DNA of 64,000 nucleotides. Source: Homarus americanus. Its lineage: Eukaryota; Arthropoda; Malacostraca; Decapoda; Nephropidae. The position numbers were made by a program, and so were the translations under genes. Below are positions 38,201-50,111 of this stretch, in pieces (position 1 is the first letter of the stretch; the number at the start of each line of letters is the position of its first letter). The DNA lies in contig NW_024756914.1 in assembly GCF_018991925.1 (NCBI RefSeq), forward strand, positions 4,811,375 to 4,875,374, in the 5' to 3' direction. Under the pieces are notes generated by a model. That model was not told where the DNA came from and did not search any database. It was given only the letters and a program-made list of their open reading frames with translations.

Positions 38201-38542
38201 TTAGTGGCGGTGGAGGAAGGGGATAGTTGTTGTGGTGGAGGAAGGGGTGTTAGTGGTTGTGGTGGAGGAAGGGAGTAGTGGTTGTGGTGGAGGAAGGGAG
38301 TAGTGGTTATGGTGGAGGAAGGGGATAATGGTTTTGGTGAAGGAAGGGGGTAGTGATTATGGTGGAGGAAGGGGATAATGGTTTTGGTGAAGGAAGGGGG
38401 TAGTGATTATGGTGGAGGAAGGGTAGTAGTTATTGTGTGTGTTAGTGGTCGTGGAGTAAAGGGTGATGATTAATTGATTGTGGTTATTACAGTACATCTC
38501 TGATGATGAAAGAGAGAGAGATCACCTTTCTAGTGTTGTACG

Positions 38543-38578
<36 letters not shown>

Positions 38579-41500
38579 GCACGACACTCGAGGTAAGCGA
38601 GTATTGCAATTATATACACGTGATAAAGGCTAACATGATTCCTGGGTTGGTCGACGTGCCACACTCCCAACGAATCACTAGACACGTGCCACTATACCTA
38701 CGAATCACTAGACATCCGTACCACTATACCTACGAATTACTAGACACGTACCACTATACCTACGAACCGTTATTTTGTGCGTGTCATTGTACCTATGCAC
38801 CGCTGAGGGACTGAGGTAGGCTTATTTCCCAGTCTCTATTAGTAGGGACAATATGCTCCTCTTTTCCTCCCCTCTACCTCGCACCCCACTGTTGTATATA
38901 TATAAACAGAAGACCTTAATTCACCGGACGCCACGCACGCACACGCACGCACACACCTACAAAAGGCCGCCATTTGAATTATACCGTGTTACTACCTGTT
39001 ATATGTCTTACCTATCGACTGTTATTTGTTTTGGCTTTCGTAAACTAACTTGAATTTCCTTTTACCGATTCCCTTCAAGTTTGGGAATACTGTTACTAAT
39101 ATGAAACAGGCTATCCTAACCTGACCTTTATTCAACTTAATTGTATCAAATCTTCTTCACATCCCGTTACGTTCTGCCTGGGTGCCAATAACAGACAAAT
39201 GAGAATGTAAATGCCACTTTTGTTAAATCATTCTAACTTTTTTTTTAGCTGGTTGTCTTTGGTGTACATCATATGAAACGTTTTTAAGGTTTAACAACTG
39301 ACTAAGGTTGGGTTGGGTTGAGTTTGGTTAGGTTATGTTGGGTTAGATTAGTTAAGAGTTAGATTAGTTTGAGTTGGGTTGGGTTGGGTTAGATTAGTTT
39401 GGGTTGGGGTAGGTTGAATTGGGTTAGGATTTTTTAAGTGTTCGTTATTTTCTGTTGCTCCCTATGTCATTTTAAAGCGTTCCAATATTCTTCCAAAATT
39501 ATATTTATTTACTTTAAAGGGATATTTCTTAACTCTTCTAAAATATTGTTAATTTCCTTAACTACTTTCCATATGTTCTTAATTACTTTGAAACCACACT
39601 GCTTTCTAAACTCCAAACCCCCTTCTCATTTTGCCCACACAGTCACTATGTTATAAGTAGGTTTTTGGTGCGTCTTACCTGCCGCTGACGAAGGCGGTGT
39701 TGGGGTGGAGCTGCGTCAGGTAGTGTTTTGCGGCTTCTTTGGCTGAGGTGAGGAGGGCGTGCTCGTGCTGTGTGAGGAGGCGACCCGCAACACCTTCCGT
39801 CTGGAATGTGACCTCCGTGTCGAAGTACCGGAAGGACAGGCCATCGTTTCTGTGGAGGGGAGAGAGAGGCGTGAGGAAGGATGACTTGATAAGTTGTGTA
39901 CATCTGTTGTGAGGGAGGTGGTTGACAAAGACGTATTCCATAGCAAATAACAGGAGTGCTCAGTCATCGTTTAATAAGTTCCTTTCCTGTTCAAAAACAA
40001 GATTAATAGTTTATTCTGGCATTTCCATCGTTCATTGCAGCCCATCTTCATAAAACCAAAGAATGACGATCATTCTAGAATTGTAATCGTTCACTTCGGC
40101 TCTGTCCAGTTATTTACCCAGCTCATATGTAGTGTATGTGTCTAAGCTGGACTATATGAACGTGCTGAAACTAAATGATAAACTAGGTGATTTTAGGTAG
40201 ATAAATGGTCATATGGCAGCAAAGGGAACACAGGGCGCGAGAGAACTCAACTCCTTCATTATCATATATTTAGATAAAGTGTAGACTCTCCCTTATGTAT
40301 ACGATCATAAATAACTTTACTAGTCTGTCTGTTAGACTGACAGCAGACAGCTTCGCCACCCAAATCCACCACCCCCACCCACATCCACCACCCCCCACCC
40401 ATCCACCCCCACCCATCCACCACACCCCACCCTCCACCACCCCCCACCCCATCCGCCACCCCCATCCACCCCACCCATCCACACCCCCACCCACATCTAC
40501 CCCCACCCACATCCCCACCCACATCCTATTACAAATCCTACTACCCACATCCACCCCACCCACATCCACCACCCCCCACCTACATCCACCACTACCCATC
40601 CACCACCCCACCCACATCCACCACCTCCCCACCCAACATCCACCCTCCCTTATCCTAGCCCATCCACCCCCACCCATCCACACCCATCACCCCACCCACA
40701 TCCACCACTCCCCACCCACATCCTACCCCCACCCATCCACCACCCCCACCCATCCACTCCCCTCCACCACCCCACCCCACATCCCACCCTCCCCACCCAC
40801 ATCCACCACTCCCCACCCACATCCCCTCCCCCATCCCACATCCACCCCCCACCCACATCCACCACTCCCCACCCACATCCACCACTCCCCACCCACATCC
40901 ACCACTCCCACACACGAGAATTTACCTTCAGCCCCTCACAAGATTTGCCAAATAAACAACGCCTCGCGGCCCCACATAAGCAGGGGGTTCCCAATGATAA
41001 GTCCTTTATCCGCACGCCGACACATGACGTCACCTTGGGCTTGCTTACCTCTGCTGAGACCCGGAAGAAAATGTTAAATAAATGAGAGAAAAGAGAAAGA
41101 TACAGAGGAGGAGAAGAAGACAAAAATAAAATAACAAGAATAAAAATAAGTACAAAAAGAAGAGAGGATGTATATGTAAAGATATAGATAGAATAAAAAG
41201 GAGGAAGAAGAATGGAAAAGGGGAAGAAGATAAATAAAGAAATGTAAATAAGAAAAACATTAGAAAAAATCAAGAAAACGAGAAGAGAGAAAATGTGATG
41301 AGAATAGGAACAAGAATGTCAGGGTTAGTCCAGGATGTATACGTGTGTGTGTGTGTGTGTAGAATATGTTGAAGACACAGGTCCCAATTCTGAAGCAGAC
41401 GCGTATATCGAGACAGGTGCAGACGCTCACGCCGGGGATAGCATAAAAGCTCTCCTTGGCCTTGTGGGAAATAGTTACTGAGATAGAGGTGTTTTAAGAA

Positions 41501-43311
41501 GTCGCTGGCAGAGGAGGGGGAGAAGTAGATGCTTGTGGAGGAGAGGAAGGAGAAGCAGAAAAGGTAGAAATCGTCGCTTGCAGAGGATAAGAAGAAGGGG
41601 GGGGGGTTGATGTAACAAGAGGAGGAGAAGAGGGAGGGAGGGAAAAGAATGAAGAGGAGATACAGTAGGAGTGAGAAGAGAGTGAGGCAGGCAGGAACGG
41701 AAGGTGAGGCAGTAGGTAATAGGTACTCACAGTGTCTCGGTGGGGTGGGGGTAGTTGAGAGGCAGGGAGGAGTCGTCAGTGTAGCCCAGGTCCTCTTGTT
41801 GCTGCTGCTGGTCGGTGAAGGAGGTGCTGGTCGGGTCCCCACTCCACGGACCTCCGCCTGACACTGTCGAGGGAACATCAGTATTAAAAGTTTTCATAAT
41901 GTGGATGCTGTAATGACTATGTACCGAAGATAATAGAATTAGTAGTTGCTTAATGTTGCGTTAGTGAGTTCATATGAAATAATTACTGCTGACGAACAAT
42001 TACTGAAACCATTAAAGACAATTACTGCTAGCCATTAAAGCTAAAAACATGGTTAATTATCAACTGATTAATCTATGTATTTATTCAAATGTAATTATCA
42101 TGTAGAATTTTTGTGGGTGTCACAGATGGTGAAGGTGCCCTTGTTGCCCTGACCCGCCTCAAAACATTGATGGTTTTCTCCCGGGTTTAGTATCAATATT
42201 TATTAGCCATTCGTATGTTTATATTACTGAGTAAAGCTAATTGTTTAATGATATGACACTGTCTGTCTTTGTCTGTCTATCAACATTTTAATGAGCGTAA
42301 CAAATGAATTTCCATTCACTAATGACAATGATAAATACCACACCAGTGTTTTGCCATCAAGAACCTTATTGATTCTTGGGTCAGAGATCAAGATTATATT
42401 TATTGAAACTAGAACTTCTAAGCCGTAATACAAGTTCCTGTGTACCAATGAACATATTATTGAGGGAGTTAAGTTGTGCCAGGTCTAGTGAGGTCAGTAT
42501 CTCACACAACTGTAACTTGTGTTAAGTAGAGAGCGGGTCGTGTGTCATTTGTTGACGAGTTTCCCAGACTGTCCAGTGGTGTGGTAATGACGTCATCAAC
42601 GTGGTTTCCACCGTACACACTTAAAAGTTTTACAAATTACTGCAAAGTGAAGTCATGTACCATCGTGGTCTAAATATTATTGCACAGTTCAGTAATATAA
42701 TGTGGAGACTTTGTTGGCTGAAAACATTTTAGATACATAATGTAGTTTCAACACAATGATTTGTTAATAAGGCTGGCGAACTGTGTTGCACCTGTGAGAT
42801 CACTTTCACGCTCTTCAACTTCTAAACGACAGTATTGACAGTGACAGTCACAAACAAATCTGTATTTTCAGTCACCTTAACCAGTATAAACATTGACTCC
42901 TTTTGGCTGGGCCTGTGTTGTTAGAAGAAATTGTCTACACTTGATTTACAGTGATTTTATATCTGGCATTACTGCTAATGTGTGTGTGTGTGTGTGTGTA
43001 TTACTTGGACTGTTGGCTAGTGTACAAGTGTTCGGGTCAAGGCCGGGGACACAATGAGTTGGCAGGTGACCCAGCCCGTGTTTATTGTGGGCAGGCAGAA
43101 GCTCTTATCGATACATGATAGCCACAGATAGTTTAGCTTTAGGAGGATGGGTGAACAAACTGATGGTGAAATACACAAGAACGACGAGTGTGTACGCGTG
43201 CGCACACAAACCGTACTCACGTGGCCAGGTGCCCGTGGCGACGTACAAGAAACAGAAGCAGGCAGCAAGGACGACTCCACAGCAGGGACCCTTCTTCATC
43301 CTGGCCAACAT
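35001..43311 (-). CDS. CSGALNACT: Chondroitin sulfate N-acetylgalactosaminyltransferase (seven coding exons)
   Basis: Type II Golgi glycosyltransferase expected to transfer GalNAc in chondroitin chain initiation and elongation. Joining 43311-43221, 41863-41731, 39849-39679, 38177-38039, 36901-36536, 35849-35598 and 35240-35001 gives 1392 bases, 463 residues plus stop, with every junction phase in agreement. Residues 9-26 form the membrane anchor; about 31-130 are a short, glutamine-rich stem. The catalytic part has the metal-binding DVD at 278-280 in LLFFCDVDVLMHSDFF, then YYPVVFSLYNP, GFWRTFGFGMACMFR, WGGED at 366-370 and LFHLYHHKDC near 393-402, in the family's order. Vertebrate relatives are about 530-540 residues with a longer coiled-coil stem. 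CHSY/CHPF proteins share the domain but are larger and have an extra GT31 domain, not seen here. Intron 5 begins with GC instead of GT. Confidence 0.92.
35598..35849 (-). CDS. CSGALNACT: CSGALNACT coding exon 6: catalytic WGGED
   Basis: 84 codons in phase 0 at both ends, from VYYPVVFSLYNP to LKLTNIK. Includes the GFWRTFGFGMAC and TWGGEDVALY motifs, the acidic pair being the probable catalytic base. Acceptor CACACAG at 35850, donor GTAATG at 35597. Confidence 0.94.
36536..36901 (-). CDS. CSGALNACT: CSGALNACT coding exon 5: DXD motif, GC donor
   Basis: Exactly 122 codons, from VVNMVVTLKGRVAKYATFLD to NTKKGHQ. Contains LLFFCDVDV. Acceptor CCCACAG at 36902. The exon ends ...CAT CAG at 36536 and the intron starts GCGAGT. 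This non-canonical site alone keeps the frame and gives the same number of residues between the asparagine of NT and the YYPV/FYPV motif as in vertebrate relatives. Confidence 0.9.
38039..38177 (-). CDS. CSGALNACT: CSGALNACT coding exon 4
   Basis: Encodes YRWLPDGVEYDLIYKDEAS through VLRSITVDQKT, matching the family's short region before the catalytic core. Acceptor TTCCAG at 38178, donor GTGAGG at 38038, ends in phase 0. Confidence 0.88.
38200..38450. repeat. Minisatellite in CSGALNACT intron, unit about 25 bases
   Basis: Roughly nine copies of GGTGGAGGAAGGGG plus TAGTGGTT-type text, with higher-order alternation of a TTTTGGTGAAGG variant near 38325-38420. Confidence 0.85.
39300..39430. repeat. 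Degenerate GGTTG/GGTTA tract
   Basis: Pentamer-like GGGTTG, GGTTA and GATTAG units. It resembles an eroded telomere-type repeat. Confidence 0.6.
39679..39849 (-). CDS. CSGALNACT: CSGALNACT coding exon 3
   Basis: Encodes DGLSFRYFDTEVTFQTEG through HYLTQLHPNTAFVSG, part of the luminal region before the transferase fold. Acceptor CCACAG at 39850, donor GTAAGA at 39678, phase 2 at both ends. Confidence 0.85.
40360..40913. repeat. C/A-rich satellite, CCCACCCACATCCAC type
   Basis: About 550 bases built from CCCACCCACATCCACCA and variants, strongly strand-asymmetric, with almost no G on the plus strand. The long frames across it on both strands are artefacts of the repeat. Confidence 0.9.
41731..41863 (-). 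CDS. CSGALNACT: CSGALNACT coding exon 2: stem region
   Basis: Encodes SGGGPWSGDPTSTSFTD, five glutamines, then EDLGYTDDSSLPLNYPHPTE. It is acidic, proline-rich and likely disordered. The acceptor after CTCGACAG (41864) is used here; an acceptor at 41858 would remove two residues and is also in phase. Donor GTGAGT at 41730, phase 2. Confidence 0.75.
43221..43311 (-). CDS. CSGALNACT: CSGALNACT coding exon 1: start and membrane anchor
   Basis: The ATG at 43311 gives MLARMKKGPCCGVVLAACFC, then FLYVATGTWP, a basic N-terminus and a hydrophobic anchor. A second ATG at 43299 is four codons later. It ends in phase 1 at donor GTGAGT (43220). A possible acceptor TTCTAG just above 43381 would give 70 bases of 5' UTR in this exon. 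Confidence 0.75.
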
Positions 43312-43957
43312 GACCCCGCACCTCCACCGCTTCTCCTCCTCCTCCTCAAGCTTCTACTAGTCACTTGTACTAGTCCAGATCCTAGAAGCCAGTCATCAGG
43401 GCTTACTCATGGCATAAAGTCACCTCGGGGTACTGTTCAAAACCTCGGCGCTGGGGGGGGGGGGGTTCTTGGTGAGGATTAACAGGTTACTTTCGCCGTT
43501 GATTGGGGCTTGGAAAGAAAAAAAAATCTCGGGGCCCAGCGTAGGATTGGCAAGTTCTCAGGATCCAAGTCAGAACCCTGGATGTTACTTAGGACCAATG
43601 AAATATGTCGAACCGATGGCAGAACACAGGACACCCCCTTCAGAGAGCGAATGATGGAGAGGAGAAGCAGCAGCAACTGATCTGCGTGGTGGGAGTGGAG
43701 GAGGGGGAAGAGCGGATGTGTGTGTGTCGTCGAGATAACACCTTGTCCGAACTTTCTTGTCCAGTTTGTGGTTATTGGTCCAACGCCTCGCACACACACA
43801 CACACACACACACATACATACACTGCAAAGGATAAAATAACACGAGTGAATATGGCTACACCTCTTAACTAGGAAAGTAAATTGTTAGTAAATAATGTGT
43901 TGAAAAAGTACTTCAATATTGTGGAGTTTTGCGTAGTCAAACCCCAAGGGATTCTAT

Positions 43958-44140
43958 CAAATGTATCAAACTAAAACACGAAAAAAGATTGGACCACTAC
44001 AGTCAGATACCGGCGAGCTAACTGATAACGACGGAGAAATGAGCAATAATCTGAATAAATATTTTTCAACAGTTTTTACCACCGAAAATTTAAACATGAT
44101 AACCGAGGTACCGACTCTATACAGAGATAGTGACGAAAAT
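43958..44140 (+). mobile_element. Non-LTR retrotransposon ORF2 linker fragment
   Basis: Encodes KTRKKIGPLQSDTGELTDND then GEMSNNLNKYFSTVFTTEN, the segment between endonuclease and reverse transcriptase in CR1/Jockey-type elements. Both flanking domains are missing. Confidence 0.72.
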
Positions 44141-44280
44141 AAATTAAGCTCGTTAGCCGCTTGGGCGATCGGTCACGTCTCTGTTACGCACTGTTGGCAA
44201 GTACTGGGCATGTACTGTGACCCCTTGTGGGGCGGACGTCCATCTACTCTACAGTCCATCCACAAAAGGCCTGTCGCCTC

Positions 44281-44400
44281 TCCTGAACCACGAACCCCGA
44301 GATTCAGATTCGTGAACCCGAAGCAGTAGGCACTGATGCATTTTCTATCTATAAATACCTCAGTTTCACTAGTCTGAATCTTGGGGTTTGTTGTTCAGGA
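44281..44400. repeat. Inverted repeat with 28-base arms
   Basis: 44281-44308 (TCCTGAACCACGAACCCCGA...) is complementary to 44373-44400 with three or four mismatches; spacer 64 bases. Confidence 0.7.
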
Positions 44401-45520
44401 GGAGATAGTACTAGATAACCATTCAATTAGTCGGTTATATTAGAGTATAACTTACAATAGGATCAAGTAGTGAATAGTTCGGTTATAATGGAATAATTAA
44501 GCAGTGACAACCCAATTACTGAATTAAGGGTATCCAAGGGAAGAAGTATTGATCTATTAACACCTTCCTTTGGCTGTCCTAATCCACTTACTGTTCACCA
44601 TTGTTTATATACTTGCTGAACCGATGTGAACTTGTATGTCAATTTTATCAATCTATCTATCTACGTGTACAACAACATCCACACGACCGTAAAACAAGAC
44701 GCATTACGTTCATGAAGACGAATGAGGGGGAACTTTTACGGGGGGAATAGTGAAGAAAGAGGCCTTGTGATGGATGGATGCCAGTTAGAGAGAGAAAGAA
44801 AGAAAGAAAGAAAGGAGGGAATGGATGGGTGGTGAAACATGAGATAGCCAGCTGTTTCGTGGAGGGTAGTGGAGGGAGTAAGGGAGGCAGGGATATGAAA
44901 TGCTTGTTGGGGGTTAGTGTTTGTATGTAAAGTAAGTCAATAATGTGGCAATCATTGTGACCCACATAACCAGAACTTCTGCCTTACACCGTTAAGTCGA
45001 ATCAAGAGCAAAATTTTCTAATTACAATCTTCACACTAAAAGAAACACTACGGGAAGGACAGAGATGAAGTTACATTGTCGTAAGGAAAAACAAAAACAA
45101 ATAAGACACAGTAGAGGATTGTAGTAAAGAAAAAATACAACAAAAGAGCATCGACTATAAAAAATTCAATAGGGAAGACATGACACACTTCCACATCTCA
45201 TCCCCCAAAACGAGTTAAATCTCTATAATCTTGGTCCATTGATTAACAGTCCCCTTCACTAGTGCGTTTACAGGGCTCATCATATAAACATTCCACAAAT
45301 CATTATCTTTGAGATATTTGTTTTAATATTGTTTTAATTTGATTCCATAGTATGTTTACAAATGCAAGTTTCCTTCTGTCGAATGTAACCAAACACAGGG
45401 CTGCCACACTGCACAAAACCTGACGAGCCCCTGTAAACGCAATAGTGAAGGGGAAGAGCCATCACCACAACTACCCTCCCTCGGTAGGTGCTGTGTAGGA
45501 GAGGATGATAATAACATTAG

Positions 45521-45568
45521 TTTAGGTTATCAGTCGACGGATCACCATCCGTCGACTGATAACCTAAA
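45521..45568. repeat. Perfect 22-base hairpin
   Basis: Arms 45521-45542 and 45547-45568 are exact reverse complements around the four-base loop CACC. The arms contain TATCAGTCGACGGAT. Such perfection implies recent origin or maintenance. Confidence 0.9.
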
Positions 45569-46137
45569 TATGACCGTATGTAAATATGACCGTATGGACG
45601 TATCTCTTATCTACCGGTTGTTTGTTGGATTTGCGCTGGCAGAAGACACAGGTGTTTATATCCGTGTTGCGTAATTGTCATAATCTTATCATCACTGACA
45701 CAAAATGGAACGCGAGATGTATTATTTCTCGTGTTGGCGCTGAAGACCATTAAGTACTGCTGGTTAATGTGTCTCGTGTGTGTGTGTGTGTAACAGTTGT
45801 GATATGAGAATTGGGTGGTCCGCTAATGTGAAGGTGTGGTGAGTGGAGCAGTGCCAATTGTATTGTTGTGGTGTAATAATAATAATATTAATAACAACAA
45901 CAGCTATAATAAGAGTAAAGAGCACAATGATGAATAAAAAAGTATACATATAAATAAATGCATAAAAAAGAGTATACATGAGAGACAAAGAAACAAACAC
46001 TGCTACCTTAAATATACTGAAGCACTTATCATTAATCTCCTTCACTGTGATATAATAATGGGAGTATTTTTATTACGCTATTTAAGGAACAATTTTGATC
46101 ATTACATCAATACGTCCCCTGTGTTCCCCACCCCGTT

Positions 46138-46169
<32 letters not shown>

Positions 46170-46440
46170 GTTCCCTGGTGTTAGTGGGTGACGCCTTGCT
46201 GAGTGTTTTTTGTTTGAGAAGTGACTTATCTGTCTGTCTGTCTGTCTGTGAGGTTGATGTGTGACGTGAGGGTGTGGTAAGACGTCTGATATGAATCATT
46301 GCCTATATAATGAGACTCTGCTTATCTTGCATGTTTGAGACGACCTTTGAGAGACACAGTACATTGCCTCTCTATGGGGGACAGTAATCAACACAGACTC
46401 ATGACATAATAGGTATGGTAAAGATCTTTTGAGTTGGTCA

Positions 46441-46442
<2 letters not shown>

Positions 46443-46497
<55 letters not shown>
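46443..46497. repeat. (CT)n microsatellite
   Basis: Interrupted by one CTAT. Related CT tracts at 38550-38575 and 47048-47068. Confidence 0.95.
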
Positions 46498-46498
<1 letters not shown>

Positions 46499-46530
46499 AA
46501 TTACTTATCGTTCACTGCGACGTTTCCCTT

Positions 46531-46580
46531 TTAATCCCTTGAGTACGATGGGTGTAAGGTCCTCGTACTCAAGGGGTTAA
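46531..46580. repeat. Inverted repeat with 18-base arms
   Basis: TTAATCCCTTGAGTACGA (46531-46548) matches the complement of 46563-46580 with one mismatch. A third partial copy, CATCGTACACAAGGG, follows directly. Confidence 0.75.
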
Positions 46581-46679
46581 TGCCATCGTACACAAGGGAT
46601 AAGCGAGTCAAATTATAATCAACTCTTACGTTTCAGTCTTATCACACACACTCATAATCGACTCCCCTTGTGCCTTTTA

Positions 46680-46875
46680 GGCGTCACAGCACATCTCCGG
46701 TACCTTCTTAGTGTGGCCATAATCAACTTTGATCGACAGTCGATCTATGGATTCAACAACCTCCCCCACCCATCCATATCCCCAGCACATCTCTGGTACC
46801 GTCTTAGTGTGGCCATAATCAACTTGACTTACCCCCTCCCTTCCCAGATCCCCAGCGCATCTCTTAGCGTAGCCA
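46680..46875. repeat. Three tandem copies of a 50-100-base unit
   Basis: CAGCACATCTCCGGTACC with CTTAGTGTGGCCATAATCAA recurs at about 46686, 46789 and (shortened) 46853. Confidence 0.65.
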
Positions 46876-47162
46876 TACCGCAGCAGGCAGCCCTAGCGTA
46901 TAGCGCCACAAGAGAGCTACACATACCTTGCCTCGCAGTCCTTACCCCCATCCGATTAAAGGCCAGGAATATCACGCAGACCCACTAAGACGCTGCCAAC
47001 TGTTTTTTGCTGTTCAGACTGTCTCTTAAGCAGATGACGACGGTAATCTCTCTCTCTCTCTCTCTCAGTTCCGTTCTTCACGTGCTTTCTTAGTCTGTGC
47101 CACATCTCAAGTGTTTGGGGTATGCGATTGAAACTTGGTGTGTGTATGTGTTTAATTACGAA

Positions 47163-47163
<1 letters not shown>

Positions 47164-47199
<36 letters not shown>
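47164..47199. repeat. (CA)n microsatellites, 43-54 kb
   Basis: Representative array. Others of the CA/GT type are at 43790-43814, 46138-46163, 49925-49958, 50073-50107 and 53378-53404. Confidence 0.95.
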
Positions 47200-47202
<3 letters not shown>

Positions 47203-47699
47203 CCTGTTTGCCATATTTTCCAACTGGCCATTTTAATGATCAGCAAAAGCAGAGGTTGGGTGGTCAGAGTTTGCACCAGGTGTCGTACACACTTGGTGAC
47301 ACTCACACCTGGTGTCATTACACACTTGGTTCACCTCATGACAGTCACAGTGTTGGGAAAAGCATAAGGTGCGTAACACATATCTTCAAACAATTTCAGG
47401 TGTAATCTTAAGTGAATAAACTTTAGCGGAGGTTTGGTAAATTTGCATATATATCTGTGGAAGTGAAAATTGGCTAAACGACCCGTGAATATACGAGAAG
47501 TTTGAGGTGACGATATGAAGGCTAGTGTACGGTTCATTATTTAGTCCTTAGTAATCCTTCTATCCCCAGTTGTTTCCTTCTTCTCTTTAGTCCACTTGGA
47601 TGAAATATTGTCAAGGTCGTCCGTTGTTATCCGTCGTCGTCCGTCATTGAACCAACTACATATTCAACATTTTCCCAACTATTAAAGCAGCTCCCTTAG

Positions 47700-47902
47700 G
47701 CTTGAACCTCTACCATATAAAGCGGTTGTTAAGCGTAGAGTGTAAGGCCAGATATTATGGCCATACACTCCAACACTATATCCTCGACTGTGAGAAAATA
47801 AAACCTTTTAGGGACAGGTCCAAGCTTACTCTGTGTACAATGGCACGTCACTTTATCTCTGACGGCAAGATATGGCTGACGTATTACGACCCCTGTATAT
47901 AG
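47700..47902 (+). mobile_element. Non-LTR retrotransposon C-terminal fragment
   Basis: The frame KARYYGHTLQHYILDCEKIK, then PFRDRSKLTLCTMARHF, resembles the zinc-knuckle-like tail (C...H-YLL-C) after RNase H in I/Jockey-type elements. Short and isolated. Confidence 0.5.
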
Positions 47903-49107
47903 TACATAAATAAATACAGTAAACAATGTAATGGACATATTCTGTAATACAACTAATATATCCTAACCACTTTGTCACCTCTGCTGTGTAACCTTTTTTC
48001 TTTGTGCTAAGGCTTACAGGATTAGTACAGGGTGTACAATAAACTAGCTGTTGTCTGAGGCAAAGTTAAAATTCACTGTCACACACTACTGTACCTACCG
48101 CTACACACTGGTCCACACTAATGCACACACTACCGACCGACACCGCTACACATTGGCACACACTTCCTTCTCATAGACCAATTGTAAAAGTTGCCAACGA
48201 GTTTATTACGGGACATCCATACACAACGATACTCTGGTTCCGACATTTGCTTTCTGTGTTCCTTGTGTTATTTGTTACTTTTACGTTACCCCCTTTTCAC
48301 TTGTATTACTTGTTACTTCTGTTATTTGTTACTCATGCTACTTGTGTTACTTTTACGTTACTTTTTACTTGTATAACCTTTATGCTACCTTTTAACTTGT
48401 GTTATTTGTTACTTAGATTAATCGTTACTCATGCTACTTGTGTTACTTTTACGTTACTTTTTTCACTCGTGTTACTTGTTACTTGTGTTACTTGCTGGTC
48501 GGAATAACAATAAACAGTACAGTCTATAACGGTGCCGAGTCCCACTGAAAATATAACATTCTCCGTTATATCGAGGCTCATTACAGTAAGACCTCTCTTT
48601 AACGGAGTATACCCGTTAGATTGATGTCTGTTAAAAGGGTAAAACACCAGCCAACAGACAAACACTCGATCATCAGAATATACCCACTACATACTGGCAT
48701 ACTATTTCACCTTAATATATATGTATCTTTAGTCACGACATACAAACATACTATTTTATCTTCATTTATGTATAAAATGTATTTTTCATCACAATATACA
48801 AACATACGATTCCGTAATGACTGACCTAGTGATTTACCCGACAAACGGAACTACTGTATCTTGACGTGCTTGTTACCGTCACCTCTTAATTAAGGATAAT
48901 GTATTCTCTACTAATAACTAAGTAATGAAATTTATCTCTATACGCATAATATGATAATTTAAAAGCAATATTTCCTTCAGCTGTGTTATGTACTACAGTA
49001 TACAGGGTGTCTCAAAAAATGGTTATACAAACTTCTCATTGGTTTCCATGAGAGAACTGTATAAAAAAATTGAGACATTTTCGAATTAAATTTTATCCAT
49101 AATTATT

Positions 49108-49340
49108 ATTTTGTCTCTTCACGTCATGTTTTGTTTACCTCATCACGTCATCTGTTTTGTTTACCTCATCACGTCATCTGTTTTGTTTACCTCTACACGT
49201 CATCTGTTTTGTTTACCTCATCACGTCATCTGTTTTGTTTACCTCTTCACGTCATCTGTTTTGTTTACCTCATCACGTCATCTGTTTTGTTTACCTCATC
49301 ACGTCATCTGTTTTGTTTACCTCATCACGTCATCTCTTCT
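49108..49340. repeat. Minisatellite, 26-base unit
   Basis: About nine near-identical copies of CTCATCACGTCATCTGTTTT plus GTTTAC. Since 26 is not a multiple of three and the unit lacks stops, all three frames read open with VICFVYLITSS-like peptides; they are not genes. Confidence 0.93.
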
Positions 49341-49923
49341 GGAGGCTGTCAAATAGTTCACATGTGGAAAAGGAGAAGAGGGTGCGAGGGAATGGAGAGA
49401 AGGAGGGGATGGGAGGGGTTAAGGGGGGAGGGTAGAGAGGGAGGGTAGAAAGTGAATGGGGTCGGAAGAGGAAGAGAAGGGGTAGGGAGGGGGCAGATCG
49501 GAAATCCTGCACTGTATTGTATTGTAATGGTCTAATTATTACCTTTGTCCCCCCTGGTGTGTGTGTGTGTAGACGTGATTTGCATAAGCCCAGTAAGACA
49601 AAAATAAATATCTGTATAATATTATCATCTAGTGTCCAAAACATTAAACCGATCACCTGAAGATTATCTCCCTCCCCCCCCCAAGCTTATCAAAACCTTA
49701 TGATTAACCACCTTAACGTTAATCAAACCTATAACGTTAATCTCACCTGGGTCACGTTAGATTGAGGTTAGGTTAGGTTAAGCACACACCAAGAGGTTAT
49801 TACCGTGTCCAGGTATTCCCCAAAGGACTGACCTCTTACCTGTGGTCTAGTTTAGGTTTAGCGAATCATCACTCCAAGGGGCAGGAAGATTTATCGAGGA
49901 ATTGTTTTTGTTTTGTTTTTAGG

Positions 49924-49960
<37 letters not shown>

Positions 49961-50069
49961 ATCTCAAGCTGTTGTTAGGAGTTATTTTTATTAGTGTGTT
50001 GTGTCTGTCCTATAATCCCTGTTGGGGCTTCAGGAACAGTTGTCTGTAGGTTAATGTGATTGGGTTTTG

Positions 50070-50111
<42 letters not shown>

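Noticed and set aside
40262..41077. Long open frames (up to 260 codons) over the C/A-rich satellite
   Set aside because: They follow the simple repeat on both strands; composition and multiple overlapping frames show repeat artefacts.
49111..49448. Open frames encoding repeated VICFVYLITSS peptides
   Set aside because: Produced by the stop-free 26-base minisatellite in all three frames.
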